Shown here piece by piece: positions 17,746-26,510 of a stretch of DNA of 42,724 bases. The stretch covers positions 87,046 to 129,769 of the forward strand of contig NZ_SMJU01000015.1 of the NCBI RefSeq assembly GCF_004348825.1. Direction: 5' to 3'. The translations under genes and the position numbers were made by a program. Every line of letters begins with the position of its first letter. The first letter of the stretch is position 1. Origin of the DNA: Arundinibacter roseus (lineage in GTDB: Bacteria > Bacteroidota > Bacteroidia > Cytophagales > Spirosomataceae). The notes under the pieces were generated by a model. The model did not search any database and had not been told where the DNA came from. It saw nothing but the letters and a program-made list of their open reading frames with translations.

Positions 17746-18387
17746 TTAAGATTTCAAAAATGGATTATGTTTTTTCTCAAAACCAATGGTCGTTGGCTGC
17801 ATGTGTCCGGCGTACACGGTGTAGTCGTCCGGCAAAGTAAATAGTTGACTGCGAATGCTTTGCAGTAAGGTTTGGTGGTTGCCACCGGGCAGGTCGGTAC
17901 GCCCGATGCTTTGGCGAAAGAGCGTATCGCCACCAATGACAAATTTTTGGTCGTCGTTAACAAATGCCACGTGGCCGGGTGCGTGGCCAGGCACAAACAG
18001 CATGCGCAAACTCGATTCGCCAAAGGTAATGGTTTCCTTTACGTCGAGCCAACGTTCTACTTCGGGTTCTTCAAAACGAACAAAACCATAGTTTGGCGCG
18101 TAGGTTTTGACGGCCCGCAGGAGGGGTTCATCCGATGGATGCAGCGCAAAAGGAATGCCATAGATGCGTTTCAGCTGCGCTACACCCAGCACGTGATCTA
18201 CGTGGGCGTGCGTGTTGACAATACCTACCGGCTTTAAGTTGTGTTTGGTAACAAAATCGGTCAGTTCCTGAAACTCTTCGGGTTCGTAACAGCCCGGATC
18301 AATGATGAGGCAGGCGCCGGTTGGGTCCGACAGGAGGTAGGTGTTTTCGGCAAAAGGACTAAATACAAACGAATGTATGGTAATCAT
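17746..18387 (-). CDS. MBL-fold metallo-hydrolase, glyoxalase II-like
   Basis: This 213-residue protein has the metallo-beta-lactamase fold with a complete two-metal site: H60-A-H62-V-D64-H65, then VPGHAPGHV, IGGDTLF (metal-bridging Asp) and the final VYAGHMQPTT. The small size without the C-terminal glyoxalase II domain fits the GloB-like YcbL/hydroxyacylglutathione hydrolase subgroup. Such enzymes hydrolyse thioesters, but the true substrate is not predictable from sequence. It is the first gene of a likely operon with pssA and diverges from the LOG-family gene. Confidence 0.9.
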   Translation of the reverse strand: MITIHSFVFSPFAENTYLLSDPTGACLIIDPGCYEPEEFQELTDFVTKHNLKPVGIVNTHAHVDHVLGVAQLKRIYGIPFALHPSDEPLLRAVKTYAPNYGFVRFEEPEVERWLDVKETITFGESSLRMLFVPGHAPGHVAFVNDDQKFVIGGDTLFRQSIGRTDLPGGNHQTLLQSIRSQLFTLPDDYTVYAGHMQPTTIGFEKKHNPFLKS

Positions 18388-18425
18388 AGGAAAGACAGGT
18401 TAGCGGCTACGAAGTTAATAAACTG

Positions 18426-18457
18426 TTTGGAAACGCTGTCTCTGAATTGTATTATTG
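18426..18457 (+). promoter_or_regulatory. Candidate Bacteroidota-type promoter for the LOG gene
   Basis: TTTG at 18426-18429 and TATTATTG at 18450-18457 are 20 bp apart. The Bacteroidota consensus is TTTG, 19-21 bp, TAnnTTTG, so there is one mismatch. It ends 49 bp before ATG 18507 and overlaps the only upstream alternative start (TTG 18447), which supports the shorter gene. Confidence 0.5.
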
Positions 18458-18506
18458 CCTTTTGGAGTACCTGAGTTTTATACCTGACACTAAACCCTTT
18501 TTACCT

Positions 18507-19256
18507 ATGCCTACCAAAGAAACCTCCTCTCCGCCACTGCTGCTGAATCCGGACCAATACTACTACCTCGAAGGGCCCAAGAGCCGAAGCTTTGAGTTGA
18601 TTTTTGCCTTTGAAGTACTGTGGGAGTTTATTAAGGGATTTCGGGCGCTGCATTTTGTAGGACCCTGTGTGACGGTTTTTGGCTCAGCCCGATTTAAAGA
18701 AGGACATACATACTACGAGCTCTCGCGGCAGCTTGGCGCACGGATCGCCCGCGAAGGCCTTACGGTCATGACCGGCGGCGGACCGGGTGTGATGGAAGCC
18801 GCCAATCGGGGTGCTTTTGAAGCCGGCGGAAAATCCGTAGGTTGTAACATCAAACTGCCGCACGAACAATCGCACAATCCATTTATGCAAAAATGGGTTA
18901 CTATTAAATTCTTTTTTGTGCGTAAAGTGCTGTTGGTCAAATATTCCTACGCATTTGTCGTAATGCCCGGCGGGGTAGGGACAATGGACGAACTCTTTGA
19001 AACATTGACCTTGATTCAAACGGCAACGGTTCACGACTTTCCGATTGTGGTGATGGGAAAAGATTTTTATGCACCCTTGATTGATATGCTGAATAAGATG
19101 GTGGTTGAAAAAACTATTGCCGCCGAGGATCTCGAACTGCTCAAATTTACCGATGATGTCGAAGAAGCTGTGGCCCACATCCGAACCTATATTCTTGGGA
19201 ATTATACCATTAAGCCCATCAAAAAACCCAAGGCATGGCTCTTTGAAAAATCCTGA
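18507..19256 (+). CDS. LOG-family (TIGR00730) nucleotide 5'-monophosphate phosphoribohydrolase-like protein
   Basis: The 249-residue product belongs to the LOG/lysine decarboxylase-like family. The nucleotide loop TGGGPGVMEAANRGAFE (from residue 89) and the family signature PGGVGTMDE (154-162) are intact. Characterised members release the base from cytokinin nucleotides or from AMP and related nucleotides. Nothing in the sequence supports lysine decarboxylase activity despite old annotations. The ATG at 18507 is chosen because the longer frame (TTG 18447) runs through a good promoter motif. A strong terminator follows 17 bp after the stop, so the gene is monocistronic. Confidence 0.88.
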   Translation: MPTKETSSPPLLLNPDQYYYLEGPKSRSFELIFAFEVLWEFIKGFRALHFVGPCVTVFGSARFKEGHTYYELSRQLGARIAREGLTVMTGGGPGVMEAANRGAFEAGGKSVGCNIKLPHEQSHNPFMQKWVTIKFFFVRKVLLVKYSYAFVVMPGGVGTMDELFETLTLIQTATVHDFPIVVMGKDFYAPLIDMLNKMVVEKTIAAEDLELLKFTDDVEEAVAHIRTYILGNYTIKPIKKPKAWLFEKS

Positions 19257-19273
19257 TTTATAAATGGTTATAT

Positions 19274-19323
19274 AAAAAAGTCTCTGCTTATTCCAATCAA
19301 TGGAGTTAAGCAGAGACTTTTTT
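19274..19323. terminator. Bidirectional intrinsic terminator
   Basis: Perfect 17-bp arms (19274-19290 and 19307-19323) surround a 16-nt loop. The arms start with an A-run and end with a T-run, so the hairpin can terminate the LOG gene on plus and the convergent stress-protein gene on minus. Confidence 0.9.
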
Positions 19324-19343
19324 CATATCAAAAACTACTGATT

Positions 19344-19985
19344 TCAGTAAGTTGTTGGGCGGGTTTCATCCCAGGTATCGTGGTTCCAGTCGGTATGAAT
19401 ATTCTGACCGCCATAGAGCTTCCACTCTTCGGCAATTGCCCGGCTTTCTTCCGCAGATCGCGGACGAACGCCTACCAGAATCCCCCCATCTTCCAGGCTT
19501 GTTTTATAGTGTTTTGCCCGTTCTTCGGGAATACCAGAGCCCACAAGCGCGCCAATGATACCGCCCGTCAGACCGCCTGCTCCGGCGCCCGTCAGGCCCG
19601 CCACAATGGGCCCGGCAATCACCAATCCAAGACCCGGCAAAGCTACGCTTGTACCAATTGCGGCAATTGCCCCAATAATCGCCCCGGCAGTTCCGCCGAT
19701 GGCAGAGCCCACGCCGGCACCTTCCATGGCCTTATCGCCCAGAGCCGAATCTTTTACCGTATCGTTTTCGTTGTCTTCACCAAAATTGGTATCCCGTGTT
19801 TCTTTGGACATCATGACCGAAATATCATCGCGGGTGTACCCTCGTCCAAGCAAATTGTCATACGCTTTTTCGGCATTTTCACGGTTCAAAAATACTGCCG
19901 TAATCATGGCTGTGTCTTCGGAATGAGTCGTTGCGTTAGTATCGGGATTTTGCGCAAAGAAATTATCTTCTCTTGTCGTTTCCAT
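19344..19985 (-). CDS. General stress protein 17M-like glycine-zipper protein
   Basis: The 213-residue product starts with a YflT/general stress protein 17M-like domain (about 27-60: MITAVFLNRENAEKAYDNLL, then GYTRDDISVMM). A long glycine/alanine zipper follows (about 90-155) with GxxxG spacing that probably inserts into or packs against membrane. A C-terminal domain carries EERAKHYKTSLEDGGILVGV. Proteins of this kind are often induced by stress, but a molecular function is not established. I start at ATG 19985, which gives METTREDN. An in-frame ATG at 20042 adds 19 poorly typical residues. It ends against the strong bidirectional terminator shared with the LOG gene. Confidence 0.8.
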   Translation of the reverse strand: METTREDNFFAQNPDTNATTHSEDTAMITAVFLNRENAEKAYDNLLGRGYTRDDISVMMSKETRDTNFGEDNENDTVKDSALGDKAMEGAGVGSAIGGTAGAIIGAIAAIGTSVALPGLGLVIAGPIVAGLTGAGAGGLTGGIIGALVGSGIPEERAKHYKTSLEDGGILVGVRPRSAEESRAIAEEWKLYGGQNIHTDWNHDTWDETRPTTY

Positions 19986-20328
19986 AGTTATAGTTGTTGA
20001 ATATAATTCTTGTAACCAGGTTATGCAAAGAAAAAGAACCATTCCACCTTGATTCGGGATAGCCTTTCATTTGTACTTACTGATGATGGATGGTAACAAA
20101 TCAACTATCGGAAATAAATGCAAAAAGCAGTGCGAAGATCATTTCAATCCTTTTTTTCGATGAATTCAGTTGAAAACATAGTAGATAAAAAGTTGGACAA
20201 AAGGTTCGTTCATTGAAAGTGGTATTTTCTTTTTACCTGTTGATTTTTTGGCAATCATGCGAGATTCCTTACCCAACTTTTATGAGAATGATTGTTGTAT
20301 GAAAATAAATATATTGTAGGATACAAAA
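19986..20328. other. AT-rich intergenic region without a gene
   Basis: This stretch lies between the start of the stress-protein gene and the terminator of the next minus-strand gene. It should contain the promoter of the stress-protein gene. I see no coding frame, repeat or structured RNA in it. Confidence 0.6.
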
Positions 20329-20358
20329 AATCCCTGCCTTTACACGAAGGCAGGGATT
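20329..20358 (-). terminator. Intrinsic terminator of the lipoprotein gene
   Basis: Perfect 12-bp arms (20329-20340 and 20347-20358, AATCCCTGCCTT) with a 6-nt loop are followed on the minus strand by a T-run. It sits 23 bp after the lipoprotein stop. Confidence 0.9.
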
Positions 20359-20381
20359 CCAAAAAACCTATTCTGAAAATA

Positions 20382-21083
20382 TTACTTCTTACGAATAGTA
20401 GCCACAATGCGGTCGTAGTATAAAACCGTTAGCCCCTCAAAGCCTGAGTCAGTGCCAACACACAGCCATATTTCCCCATTGGCGTTTGGCTTCACCGTTA
20501 CAGGGGTAGTGGTTGTGCGTTTCACAATTTTGTAGGCAGTACTGTCGATTCCATTGCTGACATTCCCAATCACGACCATTTCATCACCGCCAGTGGCCTG
20601 TTGGCCTTTGTCGATCGAAACTTCATAAAAACCGTCTTCCAGCTTCGTGACGGGTTCAGTAGGGGAAGCCCCGGCTTTCAGGTAAACCGATTCGGCGGGC
20701 GAGCCGCCAATGCCTACGCTACCAGCGAAATAGTTGGTTCCCAGGTCAATATCGTACGCTACAGTATAGGTAGCATTTGGATCAAGACCGGTAACTTTCC
20801 TTTTCAGATACATAAAAACATCGTCACTACGGTTGTGACTTTGTACCATCAGTGCTTTACGCGTGGTATCGAGCGGACTGGGAAGCCGGGTGATTTCGTG
20901 GTCAAATTCAAATATCGCTGTATCCTGCTCTTCACCGTACTCGGCAAAACCAACGACCCATCCGTCGGCGTTTTGCTCGAAGCCGGAGTCTACGACCACC
21001 AATCCATCCACATCGTCATTCTGATTACAGGCCGACATTCCAACCGCTACGGCGAGACTCATCCACAACACATTCTTTTTCAT
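20382..21083 (-). CDS. Exported lipoprotein of unknown function
   Basis: The 233-residue protein has a lipoprotein signal peptide, MKKNVLWMSLAVAVGMSAC, with lipobox M-S-A-C and Cys19 as the lipid-bearing residue. The Asn-Gln-Asn-Asp that follows does not match an obvious Bacteroidota surface-export signal. The rest is predicted beta-rich: FEQNADGWVVGFAEYGEEQD, then a YTVAYDIDLGTNYFAG strand region and a C-terminal half ending VLYYDRIVATIRKK. This looks like a carbohydrate-binding-type jelly roll, but I do not recognise a named family. It has its own terminator and is preceded by about 140 bp of noncoding DNA, so it is probably transcribed alone. Confidence 0.75.
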   Translation of the reverse strand: MKKNVLWMSLAVAVGMSACNQNDDVDGLVVVDSGFEQNADGWVVGFAEYGEEQDTAIFEFDHEITRLPSPLDTTRKALMVQSHNRSDDVFMYLKRKVTGLDPNATYTVAYDIDLGTNYFAGSVGIGGSPAESVYLKAGASPTEPVTKLEDGFYEVSIDKGQQATGGDEMVVIGNVSNGIDSTAYKIVKRTTTTPVTVKPNANGEIWLCVGTDSGFEGLTVLYYDRIVATIRKK

Positions 21084-21221
21084 GCTACACTAAAAATTTA
21101 CGTTAAAAAAAGTTAATTAAACTGTCTAAAAGAGACGTGCCATCCAGAAACGGTTGGAAGGAAATGACAGAAAAAATGAAAATTTTCAGGAAGCAATTGA
21201 GCATTAATATCTTACGGTCAC

Positions 21222-21252
21222 AAAAAAACCTCAACCCGAAGGCAGAGGTTTT
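21222..21252 (-). terminator. Intrinsic terminator with UUCG tetraloop
   Basis: On the minus strand AACCTC pairs with GAGGTT around a core CC-TTCG-GG, giving a stable C(UUCG)G loop, and seven Ts follow. It lies 25 bp after the methyltransferase stop. Confidence 0.8.
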
Positions 21253-21276
21253 GTCCTGAAACTTTTATAAAAATTG

Positions 21277-22002
21277 TCAGTAGCCCAGCAAAAAAATGGT
21301 TGGTATTTTGTGTAAATCAAGCTTTTGTTTCCGCCATTGAAGCACGGTTCGGGTTCGGATAAATTCGGTGGGGGCAGTTAAATTACTGGCAATACAAAGG
21401 AGCGTATCAGGTTGGCAGGCTTCCAGAATCGTGGCGAGCATGTGGTTGTTGCGGAAGGGCGTTTCCATGAAAATCTGTGTTTTCCGACTTTCGCGGCTGT
21501 CGCGTTCGAGTTGCAGCACTACCTTGCGGCGATCTGCCTGATCAATAGGCAGGTAGCCATTAAACGTAAATGATTGTCCATTTAGACCTGAGGCCATGAG
21601 CGCCAGCAAAATAGACGACGGCCCCACCAACGGCACGACCCGAAAACCCAACTGATGGGCAATGCGAACGGCCACAGCACCCGGATCGGCCACGCCCGGA
21701 CAGCCCGCTTCGGACAAAATGCCAATATCTTTTCCCGCCGGAAGGCGTCGCAGACGGGCGGCGGTGTCGGCCTCGGCAGTTTTTTTGGTAAGTTCAAAAA
21801 ACGTGAGATCCTGTATGACGCGCCCGAGCCGCAGGCCGCTGATGAACCGGCGTGCGGTGCGGAGTTCTTCGGCAAAAAAATAGTCAAGCTGTCCAATGAC
21901 TTCCGCCACCTGCGGACTAAGTACCTGCTGAGCGGTACCTTCGGCCAAAACGGTCGGGATCAGAAAAAGTGTAGACGGGCCTTTGGTAGTAGATTCAGAC
22001 AT
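21277..22002 (-). CDS. SAM-dependent methyltransferase, RsmI/tetrapyrrole methylase family
   Basis: The 241-residue product has the tetrapyrrole methylase fold as in RsmI, which 2'-O-methylates C1402 of 16S rRNA. Shared motifs are GILSEAGCPGVADPGA, VVPLVGPSSILLALMASGLN and FTFNGYLP. Its N-terminus (LFLIPTVLAEG) departs from canonical RsmI (LYIVATPIGNL). Many Bacteroidota have both a true RsmI and this divergent paralogue, so the substrate is uncertain. It is followed by a UUCG-type terminator and diverges from the sulfatase gene across 64 bp. Confidence 0.85.
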   Translation of the reverse strand: MSESTTKGPSTLFLIPTVLAEGTAQQVLSPQVAEVIGQLDYFFAEELRTARRFISGLRLGRVIQDLTFFELTKKTAEADTAARLRRLPAGKDIGILSEAGCPGVADPGAVAVRIAHQLGFRVVPLVGPSSILLALMASGLNGQSFTFNGYLPIDQADRRKVVLQLERDSRESRKTQIFMETPFRNNHMLATILEACQPDTLLCIASNLTAPTEFIRTRTVLQWRKQKLDLHKIPTIFLLGY

Positions 22003-22066
22003 TTTATAAAAAAAATGAGGATTATTTTTACAAAAGAACCTCTTTTACACCAAAAACGATACACAA

Positions 22067-23512
22067 ATGAATTGGAATCGAAAGATATATCAGCTGGCAA
22101 TGGCTGTTGGATGTAGCATTTTTTTGTCAGCCACTGCCCCAAAAACCTCGCCTGCTCCTCAAAAACCAAATGTTTTAGTCATTTTTGTAGACGATCTTGG
22201 CTGGGCGGATTTGAGTAGCTATGGCAGCACGTTTTATGAAACTCCCAACCTGGATCGATTGGCGGCATCGGGTGTGCGATTTACGGATGCCTATGCGGCG
22301 GCCGCCATTTGTTCGCCTTCCCGCTCGGCGCTCATGACGGGCAAATACCCCGCCCGAACGGGCATTACCGATTGGATTCGGGCACGGTTTCAGAACGGGG
22401 CGGTAGAGTTTGGCGGGAAAAATAAAGCAGAATACGAACGCGATCTTACCCAAAAACTAGCTTGTCCGCCTATTCCTTTTGAACTTCCGCTTGCGGAGAA
22501 AACAACGGCAGAATACCTTAAAGAGCAAGGCTATTTTACGGCATACATTGGCAAGTGGCATTTAGGTACGGACGATTTTTACCCGGAAAAACAGGGCTTT
22601 GATGTCAATATTGGCGGCAGCGATTTTGGGCAGCCGCCCTCGTACTTTGACCCCTACACGGCACCAAACACCGGGCCGATTCCGACGCTGAAACCCCGAA
22701 AAACGGGCGAATACCTGACTGACCGCGAAACGGATGAGGTCATAAATCTGGTACGAACGCACAAAAACAAGCCTTTTTACATCAACTATGCGCCCTATGC
22801 TGTGCATACGCCGTTGGGAGGAAAGCCTGAGCTGATTGAAAAGTATACAGCCAAAACACCCACCACGCAATAAAATCCGGTGTATGCGGCGATGATTCAG
22901 AGTTTGGATGAAAATGTTGGACGAATTTATGAGGAACTTCGGGCGCAAGATCTGCTGGAAAATACGCTGATTATCTTTACCTCGGACAACGGTGGGCTGC
23001 TCGGAAATCCCAAAAATCCGATCACGGCTAACCCGCCGTTTCGGAGCGGGAAAGGCTATCCGTACGAAGGAGGGATTCGGGTGCCGCTGATTATGAGCTG
23101 GAAAGGGCAGATTGCGCCGCGGGTGTCGAAAGCTCCGGTCATTACGATGGATATTTTTAACACTGTTCTGGCAACGGCCGGGGTCGTGCCTGTGCGCAGC
23201 GTTCCAAATGACGGGGTGAACCTGTTGCCGCACGTTCAAAAAGGACAGCCTTCGCCGTTACGCGATTTGTTCTGGCATTTTCCGCACTACCGCTACGAAG
23301 ATGTAACGCCATACAGTATCGTACGCAGCGGCTACTGGAAATTGATTCATTACTATGAAACCGATACGGACGAGCTTTTTAACCTGAAAGACGATATTGC
23401 CGAAACCAGAAATGTGGCCGATCAATTGCCGCAAAAACGGCAGGAATTACGCCAAAAGCTTGATGCGTTTTTGGTACGGACAGCAGCAAAAGTGCCTGTG
23501 GTGAGGAAGTGA
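22067..23512 (+). pseudogene. Cys-type sulfatase interrupted by one in-frame stop
   Basis: The frame encodes a secreted arylsulfatase-type enzyme of about 481 codons. It has a signal peptide, the metal site D42-D43 (FVDDLGWADL), the formylglycine motif C82-S-P-S-R86, GKWHLG and, after the break, SDNGG and an intact C-terminus. A TAA at 22871-22873 interrupts it after codon 268, and the same frame continues directly with NPVYAAMIQSLDENVGRI, a conserved sulfatase segment. No frameshift is present. One base change (from AAA, CAA or GAA, for example) would restore the gene. The downstream half could start at GTG 22880 or ATG 22892 but would lack the active site. Decay of the rest is not evident, so the lesion is recent or is a sequencing error. 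TAA excludes selenocysteine as an explanation. A sulfatase-maturating enzyme is not seen nearby. Confidence 0.9.
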
Positions 23513-23590
23513 TTACAGGCAATGTTGTCAGCGCTTAGTTTCCAACGATCCGGGCTGTTTTTTGCTCCTTCAAGAAAAACATCACACAAA

Positions 23591-24016
23591 ATGAAAGTTT
23601 TTACCTGGATTTTGATGACGCTGATCCTGTTGGGATGCAAAGACGACAGTGAGCTCAGTCCTGAGGAAATAGTCCCACTGGTAGGAAAATGGCATCAGGT
23701 TGGGTACGAAAAGGTGACGGAAACCGGACGCGAATGGGTACCGGTGAACGATACGAGTGTGTACACTACGGTAATTTTCCGCCCTGACGGAGTACCGCTG
23801 TACGGTAATGGGAAAGGCATGTGCTGTGCTCCACGCACCCTTGTTAGGGAAGGGCGACCTTTCAAAATAGTGCCCAAAAGTCCGGTTGAATTTGATGAAC
23901 TCTGTACCCGGATTGATTGTATGGGTTGCGAGTCAGTAGTGATTGAAATAAATCAGGATGAGATGATCTGGACCTCCTGCACCGGTTCCAGGATCCGTTA
24001 CAAGCGGATGCTCTAA
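23591..24016 (+). CDS. Small lipocalin-like lipoprotein
   Basis: The 141-residue product begins with the lipoprotein signal MKVFTWILMTLILLGC (lipobox L-L-G-C, Cys16). The rest resembles small lipocalin-like Bacteroidota proteins: LVGKWHQVGYEKV near the start, VIFRPDGVPLYG, and a final VIEINQDEMIWTSC. Cysteines cluster in GMCCAP and ELCTRIDCMGC, suggesting disulfides outside the cytoplasm. The ligand is unknown. ATG 23591 is chosen because it gives a proper lipobox; an upstream in-frame ATG at 23522 would bury the signal. It follows the broken sulfatase by 78 bp on the same strand. Confidence 0.75.
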   Translation: MKVFTWILMTLILLGCKDDSELSPEEIVPLVGKWHQVGYEKVTETGREWVPVNDTSVYTTVIFRPDGVPLYGNGKGMCCAPRTLVREGRPFKIVPKSPVEFDELCTRIDCMGCESVVIEINQDEMIWTSCTGSRIRYKRML

Positions 24017-24041
24017 TTCCAGGAATGATGAAGTTGAAAAT

Positions 24042-24069
24042 GCTGACAGCGTTTTTGAACGCTGTCAGC
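24042..24069. terminator. Perfect 12-bp hairpin with 4-nt loop
   Basis: Arms 24042-24053 and 24058-24069 (GCTGACAGCGTT and its reverse complement) with loop TTTG lie 25 bp after the lipoprotein stop. There is no T-run on either side, so it may be a dispersed palindrome that acts as a convergent terminator only in part. Confidence 0.55.
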
Positions 24070-24165
24070 GTTGAGATAAAAAACTCAGAAAAAGCATCAA
24101 AAATAAAATCCCATTGCAAACGTAGGAGTAGAATACCATACCGGGCTCAATGTTTGCAGGCTAAT

Positions 24166-24936
24166 TTAGCTGTTCAAAAATGCCAAAACCTCCTGCACAA
24201 ATGCCTTAGGTTGCTCGGCATGCACCCAATGCCCGGCTTTGGGAATCGTGACGAGCTGAGCGGCTGGAAATGACTGCTGAATTTCGTCCCAATCCTGATC
24301 TTTTATATAGCCCGACGTAGCGCCTTTTACAAAAAGCGCAGGTTCTTCCACGGTTCGCCGGGGTTCGATAGCCGCACCCACGTTTTCGATTTGGGCCGTA
24401 ATGACGGGTAAATTGAGGCGCCACGCAAAACCATCTGTTTCGGTACGGTACAGGTTTTTCAGTAAAAATAGCCGTACGGCCGGAATGGGCTCATAGGCGC
24501 TGAAAAGCTCGTCGGCCTGTTGCCGGCTTTCGATTTCGTGAACGGGCAATGCATTCAGGCCGTTCAGGATGGATTCGTGGTGCGGCGGATACCATTTCAC
24601 GCCAATATCTACCACGACGATTTTAGAAAACGTGCCGGGATATTCCATGGCGTACTGCATCACGGTTTTTCCGCCCATCGAATGGCCCACGAGTGCGGGC
24701 TTTTGCAACTGATGATCCTGAATAAATTCGTAAAGATCGGCGGCCATGGACTCGTAGTCGAAGCGGTCGTCGTGCGGAGACCGTCCGTGATTCCGCTGAT
24801 CGAGCGTATAGACATCAAATCCTGCATCGGCAATGCCCTTACTTGCCGTAGCGAGGTTGTCGAGCGAACCAAAAACACCGTGTATAATCAGAACGGATGG
24901 CCCATTGCCTGGAAAATGCTTATAGTTTAGTTTCAT
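24166..24936 (-). CDS. Alpha/beta-fold hydrolase, YbfF-like esterase
   Basis: The 256-residue cytoplasmic protein (no signal peptide) has the alpha/beta hydrolase fold: oxyanion motif IIHGVFGSLDN, DQRNHGRSPH, the nucleophile elbow LVGHSMGGK (Ser86) and the C-terminal catalytic histidine in AGHWVHAEQP. The pattern is closest to the YbfF esterase group, which hydrolyses short acyl esters or thioesters; the natural substrate is not known. It lies 71 bp downstream of selD on the same strand, so co-transcription is possible although no functional link is evident. Confidence 0.9.
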   Translation of the reverse strand: MKLNYKHFPGNGPSVLIIHGVFGSLDNLATASKGIADAGFDVYTLDQRNHGRSPHDDRFDYESMAADLYEFIQDHQLQKPALVGHSMGGKTVMQYAMEYPGTFSKIVVVDIGVKWYPPHHESILNGLNALPVHEIESRQQADELFSAYEPIPAVRLFLLKNLYRTETDGFAWRLNLPVITAQIENVGAAIEPRRTVEEPALFVKGATSGYIKDQDWDEIQQSFPAAQLVTIPKAGHWVHAEQPKAFVQEVLAFLNS

Positions 24937-25007
24937 GGGTTATTAAGTTTCAGGCAGAAAAAATCTCTGCTTGCAGGTATATTTCAAAGGGAATGATTCC
25001 AAAAAAA

Positions 25008-26075
25008 CTATTCCACCGAAATTACTTTTTCGCCCGCTTTGGTGAGCCTGCCAATTGGTTTTGCGTCGATGCCATAGCTGTGCAGCACGGCTTCAAGTTC
25101 GGGTTGTCCGGCAGGTTCTACCGCAATCAGCAGGCCGCCGCTCGTTTGTGGATCGGCCAGAATGTACCGTTGCGTCTCGGTCAGTTCGCTTACTTTGTGG
25201 CCATAGCTTGCCCAATTGCGCACCGTTCCGCCCGGAAATGACTTCTGCACCAGGTAGCTCTCAATATGTGGCAGGGTCGGGACTTTATCGAACTCAACCA
25301 CAGCACTCAGTCCGCTGCCTTCGGCCATTTCGATGAGATGCCCCAACAAGCCAAAACCAGTTACGTCAGTAAGTGCCTTCACATGCGTCAGCGCTCCAAG
25401 CGCACCGCCGACTTTGTTGAGCTGCCGCATTTGGTCGGGGGCCAGGTGTGCATGTTCGGGCGCAAGAATTCCCTTCTTTTGGGCCGTTGTCAAAATACCT
25501 ACGCCAATTTTTTTGGTCAAATATAACAAGCAACCTTCCGTGGCGGTATCGTTGCGTTTGAGATGTTCGAGGGACACGCGGCCGGTTACGGCTAATCCAA
25601 AGATGGGCTCGGGGCTATCGATGCTGTGGCCTCCGGCAAGCGGAATGCCCGCCTCGGCACAAATCGCCCGGCTGCCTTCAATGACCCGCCCGGCTACTTC
25701 CGGCGAAAGCTTGTCGATGGGCCATCCCAAAATCGCAATCGCCATCAGCGGCTGGCCGCCCATAGCGTACACATCCGAAATGGCATTGGCCGAGGCAATG
25801 CGTCCAAAATCGAAGGCGTCGTCGACGATGGGCATAAAGAAATCGGTGGTGCTGATGATGGCTTCGCCGTTGCCGAGGTCCATTACGGCGGCGTCGTCGC
25901 GGGAGTTGTTGCCGACCAATAAGGTAGAAATATCAAAAGCCGGTGTGGCCGAAAGCTGTACACTGGAATCGTTGCCGTGTAAAATCCGATCCAGGATCTG
26001 AGGAGAAATTTTACACCCACAGCCCGCCCCGTGGCTATATTGGGTCAGGAGAATTGGGTCTTTAAGGTCAGTCAT
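25008..26075 (-). CDS. selD: Selenide, water dikinase
   Basis: SelD makes selenophosphate from selenide and ATP, the selenium donor for selenocysteine and for 2-selenouridine in tRNA. The 355-residue product matches the family length and start ([18 protein letters not shown]). Cys19 and Lys22 correspond to E. coli Cys17 and Lys20. It has Cys rather than selenocysteine at the active site. The AIR-synthase-like ATP-binding domains follow, with [41 protein letters not shown] and [10 protein letters not shown]. selA, selB, selC and mnmH are not in this window, so the end use of selenophosphate cannot be told here. Confidence 0.96.
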   Translation of the reverse strand: MTDLKDPILLTQYSHGAGCGCKISPQILDRILHGNDSSVQLSATPAFDISTLLVGNNSRDDAAVMDLGNGEAIISTTDFFMPIVDDAFDFGRIASANAISDVYAMGGQPLMAIAILGWPIDKLSPEVAGRVIEGSRAICAEAGIPLAGGHSIDSPEPIFGLAVTGRVSLEHLKRNDTATEGCLLYLTKKIGVGILTTAQKKGILAPEHAHLAPDQMRQLNKVGGALGALTHVKALTDVTGFGLLGHLIEMAEGSGLSAVVEFDKVPTLPHIESYLVQKSFPGGTVRNWASYGHKVSELTETQRYILADPQTSGGLLIAVEPAGQPELEAVLHSYGIDAKPIGRLTKAGEKVISVE

Positions 26076-26510
26076 GTAAAATACTGGTAAAGCGATACTT
26101 AAAATAGTTGTCTGATGATGAGTCCACGGTTTATCCTGTATGAACTACACATAAAGGTATATAAAAGTTAGAGGAATGAAGTTTTGAGATTTTAAGTCTA
26201 TTCGAGCTCAGGGCAATAGAATCAGGATTTGTTGTGTGCGATGAAACCTTTTTTCCTCCCAAAAGTTCATACAGAGGAGCAAAATGAGGTAAAAAAAGGT
26301 AACAAAATGATAACATATGAAATATTGAAGTATTAAGATAGAAATCTGCATTATTTCAATATATCAAGGGGTTAGGTTCCAAAATATAGTATTTTACTAG
26401 GAACACAGTCATTGTTTGTGAACAAAAATTAGCCTTATTTTGCGACAAAATTCAGTGTCATTACTTTTTCAGTGAAACAACAAACATTTCTAACCAAATC
26501 AACAAATCCT
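26076..26510. other. AT-rich intergenic region between selD and the receptor gene
   Basis: The 435 bp hold no supported gene. A 10-bp inverted pair (26137-26146 and 26264-26273) is widely spaced and probably chance. The right part contains the promoter candidate for the TonB-dependent receptor and, by position, an untranslated leader of about 60 nt. Confidence 0.6.
26415..26442 (+). promoter_or_regulatory. Candidate promoter of the TonB-dependent receptor gene
   Basis: TTTG at 26415-26418 and TATTTTG at 26436-26442 are spaced 17 bp apart, a near-match to the Bacteroidota TTTG/TAnnTTTG promoter with short spacing. It is 68 bp upstream of ATG 26511. Confidence 0.35.

Noticed and set aside
22871-22873. 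Programmed recoding (selenocysteine) at the sulfatase stop, given selD nearby
   Set aside because: The codon is TAA, not TGA, and it is not at the active-site cysteine.
26137-26273. 10-bp inverted pair TGTATGAACT / AGTTCATACA in the selD-receptor gap
   Set aside because: The arms are 117 bp apart in AT-rich DNA, so chance is likely and no structure is supported.
26131-26316. 61-codon minus-strand frame between selD and the receptor gene
   Set aside because: It has no family resemblance, codon use is unlike that of its neighbours, and there is no promoter or ribosome site.
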